From: Candidatus Babelota bacterium | GTDB lineage: Bacteria; Babelota; Babeliae; Babelales; Vermiphilaceae | Length of the DNA stretch: 64,000 nt | Direction of reading: 5' to 3' | Assembly: GCA_013286935.1 (NCBI GenBank) | Contig: JABDES010000003.1 | Span: 1 to 64,000, forward strand | In this document: piece after piece, positions 1 through 9,569 of the stretch | Numbering within the stretch: the first letter of the stretch is position 1 | Layout: each line of letters begins with the position of its first letter | Position numbers and translations under genes: made by a program | The notes under the pieces: generated by a model | The model's database searches: none | Seen by the model: only the letters and a program-made list of their open reading frames with translations | What the model was told of the DNA's origin: nothing

Positions 1-184
1 CCTGTATAATACACATTCAATAGGTGAAAAATTGCTTGCCAATACTACTTTTCAATATACTTTTCGTATAATTCATTACATTTTGTTATAATGTGCGACA
101 ACTAAATTTGAAACTTTTATTGACAATTGCATTCCCGTTGTTACATTTAGCGTTGATGAAATTATTTTAAAAAAGTTTTGATAT

Positions 185-260
185 GCGGGAATAGCTCAGT
201 TGGTAGAGCGTTGCCTTGCCAAGGCAAAGGTCGCGGGTCCGAGTCCCGTTTCCCGCTCCA
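185..260 (+). tRNA. tRNA-Gly (anticodon GCC), CCA encoded
   Basis: Acceptor GCGGGAA/TTCCCGC, D-arm AGCTCAGTTGGTAGAGC, anticodon stem-loop TTGCC-TTGCCAA-GGCAA, T-arm GCGGGTCCGAGTCCCGT, 3' TCCA. Confidence 0.96.
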
Positions 261-292
261 TTTTTATATTTATATTTACAAGGACAACATCA

Positions 293-916
293 ATGAAGTC
301 GATAATGGAAGAAGCTTCTTCGATTTCAAAAGCTATCGAGAAGGGCTGGGTTCGGGCCGGAAAACCGGATGAATTTAGTGTAAAAATTTTTGAAGACGCC
401 GAGAAAAACTTTTTTGGATTTACGGTAAAGCCGGCCAAGGTCGCTATTATCATTCCAAATCAGTCTTTCTTGAAATCGAGCAGGCAGGCGCACGCAACTC
501 GCGATTTGGATTCTGTTGCGCCACATCAAAGACCTGTCTCTCGCTATCCGCAAGCATCAGATGTTTCTGGCTCAAAAAGAGGACCATCAACGTCTCAAGA
601 TTTGACAGAACAGAAAAGGTCGTCCTTACGTCCAACCAGCAGTCAAAGCGGGTGGACTGAAGAGCTAAATGCAGCCGCACAAGAATGGCTTGTAGGATGC
701 CTAAGGCAAATGGGAGTTGAAAATTTTGATGTGTCAAAAAATAGCTCTCATAACCAGCTTGAGTTAAAGATCTCTGTACAACTATCAGATTCAAGCGAAC
801 AAGAACGAACTATTTTAAAAAGTCTGGCACATCTTGCCATGGAATCACTCAAAAATCGATTCAAGCAAAGTTTAAAATCTCTCAGAATCACCATAAGCAG
901 CGCACGCAATAGCTAA
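293..916 (+). CDS. khpB: KhpB/Jag-like RNA-binding protein
   Basis: Jag_N-like N-terminus (MKSIMEEASSISKAIEKGWVRAGKPDEFSVKIFEDAEKNFFGFTVKPAKVAII); directly upstream of mnmE as in the common jag-mnmE order. Start at internal ATG 293 because the longer ORF overlaps the tRNA. Confidence 0.8.
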   Translation: MKSIMEEASSISKAIEKGWVRAGKPDEFSVKIFEDAEKNFFGFTVKPAKVAIIIPNQSFLKSSRQAHATRDLDSVAPHQRPVSRYPQASDVSGSKRGPSTSQDLTEQKRSSLRPTSSQSGWTEELNAAAQEWLVGCLRQMGVENFDVSKNSSHNQLELKISVQLSDSSEQERTILKSLAHLAMESLKNRFKQSLKSLRITISSARNS

Positions 917-965
917 CAATATTCTCACATTTGTAAAAGTAAGAGCTCTTGGCGTCACCGAAAAA

Positions 966-2336
966 ATGTACAACCATCAAACAGTAGTTGCTCGTTGTAC
1001 ACCAAGTGGCACTGGAGCTCTTGCGCTTATACGCATTTCAGGCCCATTGGCCATCTTTGTTGCAACAGCGTCAAGCAGGCTATGCAATAAAAAAAAACTT
1101 GATACCGTCGGCACACATACGATTCATTACGGATCAGTTGTAGATTCCTGTGGCGGCACAATCGATCAAGTACTTTTTTTGGTTATGCATGCTCCACATA
1201 CATTTACTGGTCATGATACGGTTGAAATTACCTGCCATAACAATCCTTTTTTAGTAAATACAATTATTAAACGTGCCATAGAAAACGGAGCTCGTTTAGC
1301 TCGCGAAGGCGAATTTACCAGACAAGCTGTTGAAAATGGCAAAATAGATTGTTTACAAGCAGAGGCTATTAATGAACTTATTAAATCTAATACCCATGCA
1401 AGCATTGCAAAATCACTTGCGCAATTAGAAGGATCGTTATCTGCATATGTTGCAACGATAGAGCAGCGATTAATAAAAGCCGTCGCTCTAGCTCAAGCAA
1501 GTTTTGAATTTTTAGACGAAGAAGATATGGAATTTGGCGATCAGATATATGACTTGATTGCACAAAGCTTGCAAGAAATTGCAAGCTTATGTTCAGCATC
1601 AAAAAAACAACACTATATCAGGCAAGGATTTCGTATTGCATTGATCGGCACGGTAAATGCCGGTAAGTCATCGCTATTTAATGCATTGGTAGGAGAAAAA
1701 CGAGCCATTGTAACGGCCATTGCTGGAACCACAAGGGACTCGATTGAGTACGGTCTGTATACAAATGATACATATGTAACTTTTATAGATACGGCCGGGA
1801 TTCGAAATACCAATAATATTATTGAACAAGAGGGGATCCAAAGGGCTCATTTTGCGGCACTGCAATCAGATATCGTACTACTTGTCACTGACAGATCAAA
1901 ACGCCTAACGGAACAACAGGCAGCAATGTACAAAAACGCTGTAGAAAAATACGGTTCTAAATGTATATTAGTAAAAACAAAATCTGATTTAAAAGAACAA
2001 AACAGCATATCTTTACCAATACAAACAATGCATACATCTATCAAATCAGATGAAAGCATTCAGATACTCAAGGGTGCAATGTTACAAAAAATAGAGGCGC
2101 TGATTGGGTCTGGAAATGTACCATTCCTGCTCAACGAGCGCCATGTCGGCATTTTGGAAACAACGGAACAGTTATTAAAAAATATAGAGCCAATGCTACG
2201 TAACACTCCAATATTTTACGAACTTATTGCATATCAACTTGGGGATGTCATGACTAATCTTAGCCAGATGTCAGGGCGATCCCTGAGCGAACAGTCCATG
2301 GACGAACTGTTTAGATCTTTTTGTATTGGCAAATAG
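966..2336 (+). CDS. mnmE: tRNA uridine-5-carboxymethylaminomethyl modification GTPase MnmE
   Basis: G1 GTVNAGKSSLFNAL, GTTRD, DTAGIR motifs and C-terminal FCIGK. Confidence 0.97.
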   Translation: MYNHQTVVARCTPSGTGALALIRISGPLAIFVATASSRLCNKKKLDTVGTHTIHYGSVVDSCGGTIDQVLFLVMHAPHTFTGHDTVEITCHNNPFLVNTIIKRAIENGARLAREGEFTRQAVENGKIDCLQAEAINELIKSNTHASIAKSLAQLEGSLSAYVATIEQRLIKAVALAQASFEFLDEEDMEFGDQIYDLIAQSLQEIASLCSASKKQHYIRQGFRIALIGTVNAGKSSLFNALVGEKRAIVTAIAGTTRDSIEYGLYTNDTYVTFIDTAGIRNTNNIIEQEGIQRAHFAALQSDIVLLVTDRSKRLTEQQAAMYKNAVEKYGSKCILVKTKSDLKEQNSISLPIQTMHTSIKSDESIQILKGAMLQKIEALIGSGNVPFLLNERHVGILETTEQLLKNIEPMLRNTPIFYELIAYQLGDVMTNLSQMSGRSLSEQSMDELFRSFCIGK

Positions 2337-2495
2337 ACACAATGATCAAGACTCGCACCACTGGGATGGATAAAAATATAATAATAAAATAACTCCGAAA
2401 AATCTGTTATGCTACTCTACAAAACAGATGCTTTGGAATCTGTTCAACAATATTGGAATTAACCCCACCTAAAGCATTAACTCATTTAGATCACC

Positions 2496-3722
2496 ATGAA
2501 AAAACTCATTATATTAACAAGCACCGGCGGACGCGGGCATATTTCGGCAACTCAAGCTCTTAAAGAATATTTAAAAACAGAATATCAGATAAAATCGGTA
2601 CTAGCATTTCAAGATCCGCTTGCAGAGATGGATCTTTTTTCTCGAGCCACTAGCAATCGAATTTCATCAGAAAACCTTTACAACATACTGTTGCAACACA
2701 AATGGTCTCGCACCATTAATGCATTATGCGTTGTTGGGGGATGGTACTTTCGTTTAATGCACCACCATGTAACGCAGTTATTTATTAATTATTTTGAAAA
2801 AGAGCGTCCTGATTTGATTATATCAGTAATTCCTTTAATCAATGGAGCCCTCCTAGATGCTGCTGAACATCTCAACATTCCTCTTGTCATCGTACCAACG
2901 GATCTTGATAGCTCAACTTTTGTACAAGGCATAATGCGACCATCATTTAAAAAATTTCGCTACTGTCTACCTTTTAATAATCATATGATAAAAAAAACTA
3001 TAGAGCATGCAGGGCTGACAAATAGCCAGATATCGATTAGCGGATTTCCAATTCGTGTTGATTTTTTTGAACAAAAAGATCGCGTAGCCCTATTACAAAA
3101 ACATCACATACCGAACAATGCCAGTGTCATTTTAGTTATGCTCGGCGGGCTTGGATGCACAGAATTGATTCGTATTATTCAAAATCTTAATACCATCGCC
3201 ATACCGGTGCATCTGCTTGTCTGCATTGGCAAAAGCAAATCCTTACAGGAAACTATCTCTTTGATCGTACTTCCAAGACATATCAGTATAACGATTATAG
3301 GATTTACAGACCGGGTAAGCGACCTGATGGCAATTAGTGATCTGTTTATCACTAAATCAGGATCTGTAAGTGTATGTGAAGCCTTGTACATGAATCTTCC
3401 AATGTTTCTTGATGGAGGAACATGCCCCCTGACCTGGGAACGTTTAAATCATCATTATATTAAAACCCAGCATGCCGGAGACAGCATTACCAATTATAAA
3501 AAGATGCCAGAATTAGTAACAAGGTTGCTTGGCAATAAGAAGCGCATTCTTAGCATCAAACAGGAGATGGTACACAACAAAAAGCCGGATCCTAGGTCTC
3601 AGTTCAAAATAATTTTAAATGAACTTTTACTATCATCTGTGTCATCCGTCAGGACCTACCAATCTGTTGCATATCCGGATGCCTGCTATCGTGACAAAAA
3701 AGAACAATCGCCCGTGCAGTAA
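2496..3722 (+). CDS. MurG/MGDG-synthase-like (GT28-type) glycosyltransferase
   Basis: N-terminal ILTSTGGRGHISATQALKEYL; VPTDLDSS; C-terminal FITKSGSVSVCEALYMNLPMFL acceptor/donor motif. Confidence 0.8.
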   Translation: MKKLIILTSTGGRGHISATQALKEYLKTEYQIKSVLAFQDPLAEMDLFSRATSNRISSENLYNILLQHKWSRTINALCVVGGWYFRLMHHHVTQLFINYFEKERPDLIISVIPLINGALLDAAEHLNIPLVIVPTDLDSSTFVQGIMRPSFKKFRYCLPFNNHMIKKTIEHAGLTNSQISISGFPIRVDFFEQKDRVALLQKHHIPNNASVILVMLGGLGCTELIRIIQNLNTIAIPVHLLVCIGKSKSLQETISLIVLPRHISITIIGFTDRVSDLMAISDLFITKSGSVSVCEALYMNLPMFLDGGTCPLTWERLNHHYIKTQHAGDSITNYKKMPELVTRLLGNKKRILSIKQEMVHNKKPDPRSQFKIILNELLLSSVSSVRTYQSVAYPDACYRDKKEQSPVQ

Positions 3723-3749
3723 TAACTGACAATAATGTTAAGTGCAATC

Positions 3750-4031
3750 TTAAAGCTCGTATACGGAATCATCATCATTATCGAGCATTAAATCTTCTGG
3801 AAAATCGCTATCCGTTTGAGCTACACACTCATTACTCGAGTCAAAATAATTATCCACTGTTTCATCAGCCTGCTCATCTTGATACGCTATCTCTTGATCA
3901 GAATACTCCTGGTCAGAAACAGTTTCATTTTTATAATCTCTAGACGAGGTTTCTATTGCTTGCTTGCCACGATTATTGCAGCCAGGCAATGCTAAAAGTA
4001 AAATCATAAGAATCGATGTTTTTTGAAACAT
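3750..4031 (-). CDS. small acidic putative lipoprotein
   Basis: N-terminal hydrophobic segment with lipobox LALPGC; tail rich in D/E. Confidence 0.65.
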   Translation of the reverse strand: MFQKTSILMILLLALPGCNNRGKQAIETSSRDYKNETVSDQEYSDQEIAYQDEQADETVDNYFDSSNECVAQTDSDFPEDLMLDNDDDSVYEL

Positions 4032-4288
4032 GGTAACCCCTTAAAATAAAAACTTTAACAAAATGATGATCACAACTTGGTAAAAAACAGTAACATATTT
4101 CTTTTTACATTACTATGAGCAAACCCTCTCTTTATTTATGCCCCACTATAATCAAACAATCGCTGAGCAATGGAAAATCTAGTATACTTATAACCATCAG
4201 TATGTTGTATAATGAACAAAATCTATAATCATCTATGATGGCATAACCTAACGTTATTATGGGTGCCATATTGCATTGGAAATAACAA

Positions 4289-5803
4289 ATGAAAAGAATT
4301 TTAATTAACGAAAATCCGTGGCAAACTAGAATCGCCACTACTGAAGGTACGTTGCTACAAAATATTCATTTTTGGGCACATACCGACACCTCTTTGGAAC
4401 GTAGTTTCTTCAAAGGGACCGTTACCGCAGTATTACCTGGCATGCAAACTGCCTTTGTAGATATCGGTCAGCCACGCGCCGGTTTTTTACATATATCTGA
4501 AATTGACAGAGAACTTGCCATTGAAAAAATTAGCAAACACTCAGCGATAGATGATGGAACACCAAGACAAAAACCACCACGCCAGCGACTTGATATAACT
4601 AAAATATTTAAAGAAGGCGACGTTATACTGGTTCAAGTAAGTAAAGAACCGGTATATGAAAAAGGTGCAAAATTAACCACCTGTTTTACCTTGCCAGGAA
4701 GATTTATTGTTCTTATGCCAAATATACCTCGCATAGGAATATCAAAAAAAATCGAATCTTCAGAGGAACGCACAAGACTTAGAAACATAATTCAATCTTA
4801 CCTTCCGGAAGGAATGGGAGCAATAATCCGAACAACTTGTCAAGACCACACTCAAGAGGAACTGGCTAAAGATGTACGATTTTTGGTCTCCGCATGGCAC
4901 ACAATTCAAGAAGCATTTAAGGTGGCGCAACCACAAGAAAAGCTGTACGAAGACCTACCTTTGTCTTTGCAAGTTGTGCGAGATTATTTAAATGAACAAA
5001 CAGAAGCAGTCATTACAGATTCTGCAAAAAATTTACAGGATATTCTTCAATTTGTGCGTATCGTTGCACCTGAATATCAGCATAAAATTAAGTTATATCA
5101 GGAAAAAGCAAATATCTTTGACTACTATCAAATCGAAAAACAGATAGAACAGGCACTTGATAAAAAAGTTGAACTCAAGTCTGGCGGATCTCTCATTATA
5201 GAGTCTACCGAGGCAATGACAGTCATTGACGTCAATACTGGACGTTTTATTGGCAAAAGCAATCTCGAAGAAACTATTTTAAAAACGAATTTGGAAGCTG
5301 CTCAAGAGGTTGCGCGCCAATTACGATTGCGCAACATTGGCGGACTGATAGTCATAGATTTTATTGATATGTTGGCTGGCAATAACAAACAAAAACTATT
5401 CAAGTTTTTTGAAAAAATGTTACGAGAGCTGGATAAATTTCAGTCAGTCGTTCTTAAAATTTCTGAGTTTGGACTTGTTCAAATGACACGTAAGCGGTCC
5501 GGAAAAACGCTTCAGCAAGAGCTTACGGAAAACTGCCCTACTTGTAAGGGAGCCGGATTTATAAAATCTATCCAAACGCAATGCTACACAATTTTACGTG
5601 CTATAAAACAACGGCTAGCAGCTCATTTGGGTGGTACAGAAATTACCATTCAGTTGCATCCAACAATATTTCATTTTATTACGAACACCCAACACAAAGC
5701 GATTTTTGATTTGGAAAAAATACATCGTTGTAAAATAGTGTTAGCAAGCAATAACGGACTACGAATCAGCGAATATAAGATAGAAAAAACAGCACCCATC
5801 TGA
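4289..5803 (+). CDS. rng: Ribonuclease E/G family protein
   Basis: S1-like GTVTAVLPGMQTAFVDIGQPRAGFLHISE, VIDVNTGRFIGKSNLEETILKTNLEAA, IVIDFIDM, TRKRSGKTL, CPTCKGAG. Confidence 0.95.
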   Translation: MKRILINENPWQTRIATTEGTLLQNIHFWAHTDTSLERSFFKGTVTAVLPGMQTAFVDIGQPRAGFLHISEIDRELAIEKISKHSAIDDGTPRQKPPRQRLDITKIFKEGDVILVQVSKEPVYEKGAKLTTCFTLPGRFIVLMPNIPRIGISKKIESSEERTRLRNIIQSYLPEGMGAIIRTTCQDHTQEELAKDVRFLVSAWHTIQEAFKVAQPQEKLYEDLPLSLQVVRDYLNEQTEAVITDSAKNLQDILQFVRIVAPEYQHKIKLYQEKANIFDYYQIEKQIEQALDKKVELKSGGSLIIESTEAMTVIDVNTGRFIGKSNLEETILKTNLEAAQEVARQLRLRNIGGLIVIDFIDMLAGNNKQKLFKFFEKMLRELDKFQSVVLKISEFGLVQMTRKRSGKTLQQELTENCPTCKGAGFIKSIQTQCYTILRAIKQRLAAHLGGTEITIQLHPTIFHFITNTQHKAIFDLEKIHRCKIVLASNNGLRISEYKIEKTAPI

Positions 5804-5882
5804 ATTTTACGCTATTAATTCGTACTGATAGAATAAAAACATCTTAAAATATATCATATGTGGCAATAAGGAATTCAACACT

Positions 5883-7340
5883 ATGGCATCTCCTTCCATT
5901 TTAAACGATTATCCAGACTACCAAGTAACAATCGGTATCGAGGTCCATGTACAACTTACAACAGCATCTAAAATTTTTTGTGGCTGTCCTAATAAAATCA
6001 CCAAAGACCCCAACAAAAATATATGTATCGTATGTGCTGGATATCCTGGAGTATTACCGGTACTCAACAAACAAGTGATAGAATTCGGCATAATGGCTGG
6101 GCTTGCAACCCATTGTAAAATCGCCCCTACATGTTCTTTTGATCGCAAACATTATTTCTATCCTGATTTACCCAAGGGCTACCAGATTACCCAACAATTT
6201 CAGCCAATTTGCACAGAAGGGTACGTATCAATAACAGCTGATGATCAATCAATTAAAAAGATACGTTTAATAAGAATTCATATTGAAGAGGATGCAGGAA
6301 AAAGTATTCATTCAAATACAAGCGATGAAAGCTTTGTTGATCTTAATCGCGCGGGAACTCCACTTTTAGAAATTGTTTCATACCCGGATATTTCAAGCTC
6401 GGGCGAAGCACAAAGCTATCTAAAGTCATTGCACAGCATCGTGCAATACTTGGGCATTTGTTCTGGCAATATGGAAGAGGGAGCCTTTCGAGCAGACACA
6501 AATATTTCGATTCGGAAAAAAGGAGATTCAATATTAGGCACTAAATGCGAACTAAAAAATATTAATTCATTTAAATATATCGGTGATGCCACTGACTATG
6601 AAATCAAGCGACAAATTGCTCTCGTCAAAAGCGGTGGAAAGGTGCAACAAGAAACTCGACTATGGGACCCGGCTCGTAAAATCACGGTACTGATGCGCAG
6701 CAAAGAACAAGCTGCTGACTATCGCTACTTTCAGGATCCTGATCTACCAATTATTGAAATAACCAATCAGGAGATAGAGTCCATACGAGCAACCTTACCC
6801 GAATTGCCGTTTGAAAAACATAAACGATTACAAGCCTCATACAGCATAAGTCCGTATCAAGCTGATGTCCTAGTTGATCTACCCGATATTGCTGGCTATT
6901 TTGAAAAGGCATATGCTTTGTGTCCAAGCCCATCGCTTATCAACTGGGTATTGCGCGATCTTATCTGCTACTTAAAACAACATGAAGTATCGGTTGATCA
7001 GTGCCCAATAACACCTAATCGGTTGTCACAATTAGTTACACTCATCGAAAAAGGGACTATCAATAATCGCTCAGCTCAAGAGGTTTTCACGTTAATAGCA
7101 ACCAAAGATATGGATCCGGAAGTCATTGTCAAGGAGCAAAACCTTGAACAAGTTGACTCATCTGATGAAATTGAAAAACTGATCATAGAACTTCTTGCAA
7201 ACTATCCTGACAGCGTCCTTGAATATAAAGCAGGCAAGGAAAGACTTTTTGGTTTTTTTGTTGGCCAAATCATGCAAAAAACAGCGGGGCGCGCGAATCC
7301 CAAAATCATTCAAGAGCTTTTGAAAAAACAGTTATCGTAA
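5883..7340 (+). CDS. gatB: Asp-tRNA(Asn)/Glu-tRNA(Gln) amidotransferase subunit B
   Basis: IGIEVHVQL, DRKHYFYPDLPKGYQITQ, HIEEDAGK, DLNRAGTPLLEIVS, DYRYFQDPDLP. Confidence 0.98.
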   Translation: MASPSILNDYPDYQVTIGIEVHVQLTTASKIFCGCPNKITKDPNKNICIVCAGYPGVLPVLNKQVIEFGIMAGLATHCKIAPTCSFDRKHYFYPDLPKGYQITQQFQPICTEGYVSITADDQSIKKIRLIRIHIEEDAGKSIHSNTSDESFVDLNRAGTPLLEIVSYPDISSSGEAQSYLKSLHSIVQYLGICSGNMEEGAFRADTNISIRKKGDSILGTKCELKNINSFKYIGDATDYEIKRQIALVKSGGKVQQETRLWDPARKITVLMRSKEQAADYRYFQDPDLPIIEITNQEIESIRATLPELPFEKHKRLQASYSISPYQADVLVDLPDIAGYFEKAYALCPSPSLINWVLRDLICYLKQHEVSVDQCPITPNRLSQLVTLIEKGTINNRSAQEVFTLIATKDMDPEVIVKEQNLEQVDSSDEIEKLIIELLANYPDSVLEYKAGKERLFGFFVGQIMQKTAGRANPKIIQELLKKQLS

Positions 7341-7349
7341 CAATCAATC

Positions 7350-7724
7350 TCAGAAGCATCTTTCAGAATCTACGCTACTATTTGTATCAGAGTCGGGCGC
7401 ATCATCATCGAGTTTCGCAATGATAGGCGTATCGGGTGCCATGTCTGCCTGAAAGACCGCAGCCATTCCACTTACGGCAAGTACCTCGGTGGCATTACAC
7501 ATCATTTTTCCTATTGTAGACTGTTTACCATCGCATGCTTTATGGCCGCCACGATCAAAAGAATTTCCGTGTGCCAAAAATGACGATAGCGGTATTCTTT
7601 TTGCATCTACACTCTCAATCCTATCCATCTTTTTATCTCGCTTATCCTTTTTCTTTTTTTTCATACCATAACTATTGCCAAACAATGTGCATAAAAGTAC
7701 ATGTAGACATAAAAGAATTCGCAT
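7350..7724 (-). CDS. small secreted protein of unknown function
   Basis: Signal peptide-like MRILLCLHVLLCTLFGNSYG followed by very basic KKKKKDKRDKK; ATG chosen over upstream TTG. Confidence 0.55.
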   Translation of the reverse strand: MRILLCLHVLLCTLFGNSYGMKKKKKDKRDKKMDRIESVDAKRIPLSSFLAHGNSFDRGGHKACDGKQSTIGKMMCNATEVLAVSGMAAVFQADMAPDTPIIAKLDDDAPDSDTNSSVDSERCF

Positions 7725-7751
7725 GTTACACCCGTACAAAATTGGTTATCA

Positions 7752-8735
7752 TTACAGCTCATCGCTGCTAGTTGTAGGTTGGCCCTTGTCACCTGAATCC
7801 CGATACTCAGTTGAACCTATATCTTTGCCTAATCTTGCACTCATGGCTTCAAACATTGACAAAATCAACGCCTGTTTTTTTTCAATTATGTTTAAGCGCT
7901 CTCCAAACTCGTCTGCAAGCTGTTCTTGAGCATTTTTATCAACTTGTGCTGCATCACACAAATGCCTTATATCTTTGCCAAAAGAGGATAAGAGCTCTTC
8001 ATGCGCTTGGGCTTGTTGCGCTGCAATCGCCACATTCTTCCACTGACCTTGAATAAGAGCAAGATTGTCACATGCAAACGCAGCTTTCATGCACGCCGAT
8101 TCAGACATCATAACAGCCTCTTTTGATTTATCTCTCGCGCTTGTTGTTTTCTTTGCAATCTTTTCCAGTTCCTCCTGCAGCATTCCTACGCGTGGAGATG
8201 AAGACAATAAATCAGTAACCGCCGCTAACAGACTTTTTTCTACTTTCGACATCACCTTTTCAAGATAGCTATTGACCCCTGCGCGAAAAGCTAGAGATCC
8301 CGGTATCAATTGATTTTGAATCTCCTTTTGCTGAGTATTTAAACCATTAAAACGTCTATCTATTTTGTTTATCCGACTATCTATTGTATTTATCCGACTA
8401 TCTATCGCGTCCAAATGCCCTAATATACATGCCATGTCAGCAGCAATACGTTCATTTCCTTTTATGGTCGAGAAATTACTTGCAAACAGCGCCTCTGCGG
8501 CATCAGAACTTTTTTGTACATCTGTACCACTGTCTGAATTTTCCAAATCATTTGCCTCATCGGTTACATTCATCAGCCTGGTCCACCAAGCACCACTCAA
8601 ATCAGGATTGCCCAAGGTGGTGCCAACACTAGACAATCTCAATTTTTCATCATCATTATTATTATTGTCCATAGCTTTGAACGTAACCGTTCCTAACATC
8701 AGAAAACATCCCAATGTCACAAGAATAAGATTCAT
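7752..8735 (-). CDS. secreted coiled-coil protein
   Basis: Signal peptide MNLILVTLGCFLMLGTVTFKA; long helical body with TIDSRIN-type repeats. Confidence 0.65.
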   Translation of the reverse strand: MNLILVTLGCFLMLGTVTFKAMDNNNNDDEKLRLSSVGTTLGNPDLSGAWWTRLMNVTDEANDLENSDSGTDVQKSSDAAEALFASNFSTIKGNERIAADMACILGHLDAIDSRINTIDSRINKIDRRFNGLNTQQKEIQNQLIPGSLAFRAGVNSYLEKVMSKVEKSLLAAVTDLLSSSPRVGMLQEELEKIAKKTTSARDKSKEAVMMSESACMKAAFACDNLALIQGQWKNVAIAAQQAQAHEELLSSFGKDIRHLCDAAQVDKNAQEQLADEFGERLNIIEKKQALILSMFEAMSARLGKDIGSTEYRDSGDKGQPTTSSDEL

Positions 8736-9036
8736 TGTTAACCTTATGTTATGCAAAGTAAAACAAGTACAATGTATTAATTATGTTAAAAAATACTTTT
8801 GGTTTTAATGTGCAAGAATACCTCATCTAATTATCTTTATGAAAACACTCAGAATTCCTTTTATGATATCTTTATACTAATCTTACTTAGCCTCCTTGGA
8901 AACATCCGTTAGCAAAAATCTATATCTGCATACATGAATTGTCCACGGACATTCAACTCTTATTTTTACATATGGTATGCTGAGCAAATCAAGATGTAGG
9001 CACTATCTAATTTTATAACCATAATAGACTAAAAAC

Positions 9037-9483
9037 ATGGCTGTTTCTATTGCAAAACTTATTCCAGCAGCGGTCAAATTACAAGTGGCATGGCACTATA
9101 CTCTTCTTAGCCAGTGGCAAACTATCATGGGCGTTCTAAGTTTAAAAGCTATTATATATAAAATAGAAAAATCAACGGTTATTCTAGGCGTATATGATTC
9201 CTGCTGGTTACAAGAGTTGTATCTATTAACACCTCTCTTGCTCGATAAAATTAATGCATCACTTGATAATCCACATGTAAAAGAGATACGTTTTAAACGT
9301 ATTGTAAAACAAAAAGAGGAGAAGAAGCGGATTGATCAACCAAAGACAATGTCAGTCGAAAAAACATATTCAATCACTGATTATGAAGAAAAAGCACTAG
9401 AAACAATTCATGATAGTGAACTACGTAACGCTTTGATTGCATTTCGATACCGCATATTTATGACATCGACATATCAGATGTAG
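9037..9483 (+). CDS. DUF721/DciA-like protein
   Basis: Small protein with W-ILGVYDSCWLQELYLLTPLLLDKIN pattern typical of DUF721. Confidence 0.65.
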   Translation: MAVSIAKLIPAAVKLQVAWHYTLLSQWQTIMGVLSLKAIIYKIEKSTVILGVYDSCWLQELYLLTPLLLDKINASLDNPHVKEIRFKRIVKQKEEKKRIDQPKTMSVEKTYSITDYEEKALETIHDSELRNALIAFRYRIFMTSTYQM

Positions 9484-9569
9484 GTCAATGCAAACAAACA
9501 CAAAGAATAGAAAAGCAAACGATAGTACTCTGTTTGGCAATATACTTGGCATTAAAGAACGGAATACAC

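Noticed and set aside
87-147. Promoter-like boxes upstream of tRNA-Gly (TATAAT at 87; TTGACA at 120 with TACATT at 142)
   Set aside because: TATAAT lacks a matching -35 box and TTGACA pairs only with a weak -10 at 16-nt spacing; common by chance in AT-rich DNA.
178-372. ORF overlapping the tRNA-Gly (plus 196..453 minus)
   Set aside because: Overlaps the tRNA and khpB; codes for translated tRNA sequence (GNSSVGRALPCQGKGRGSESRFPL).
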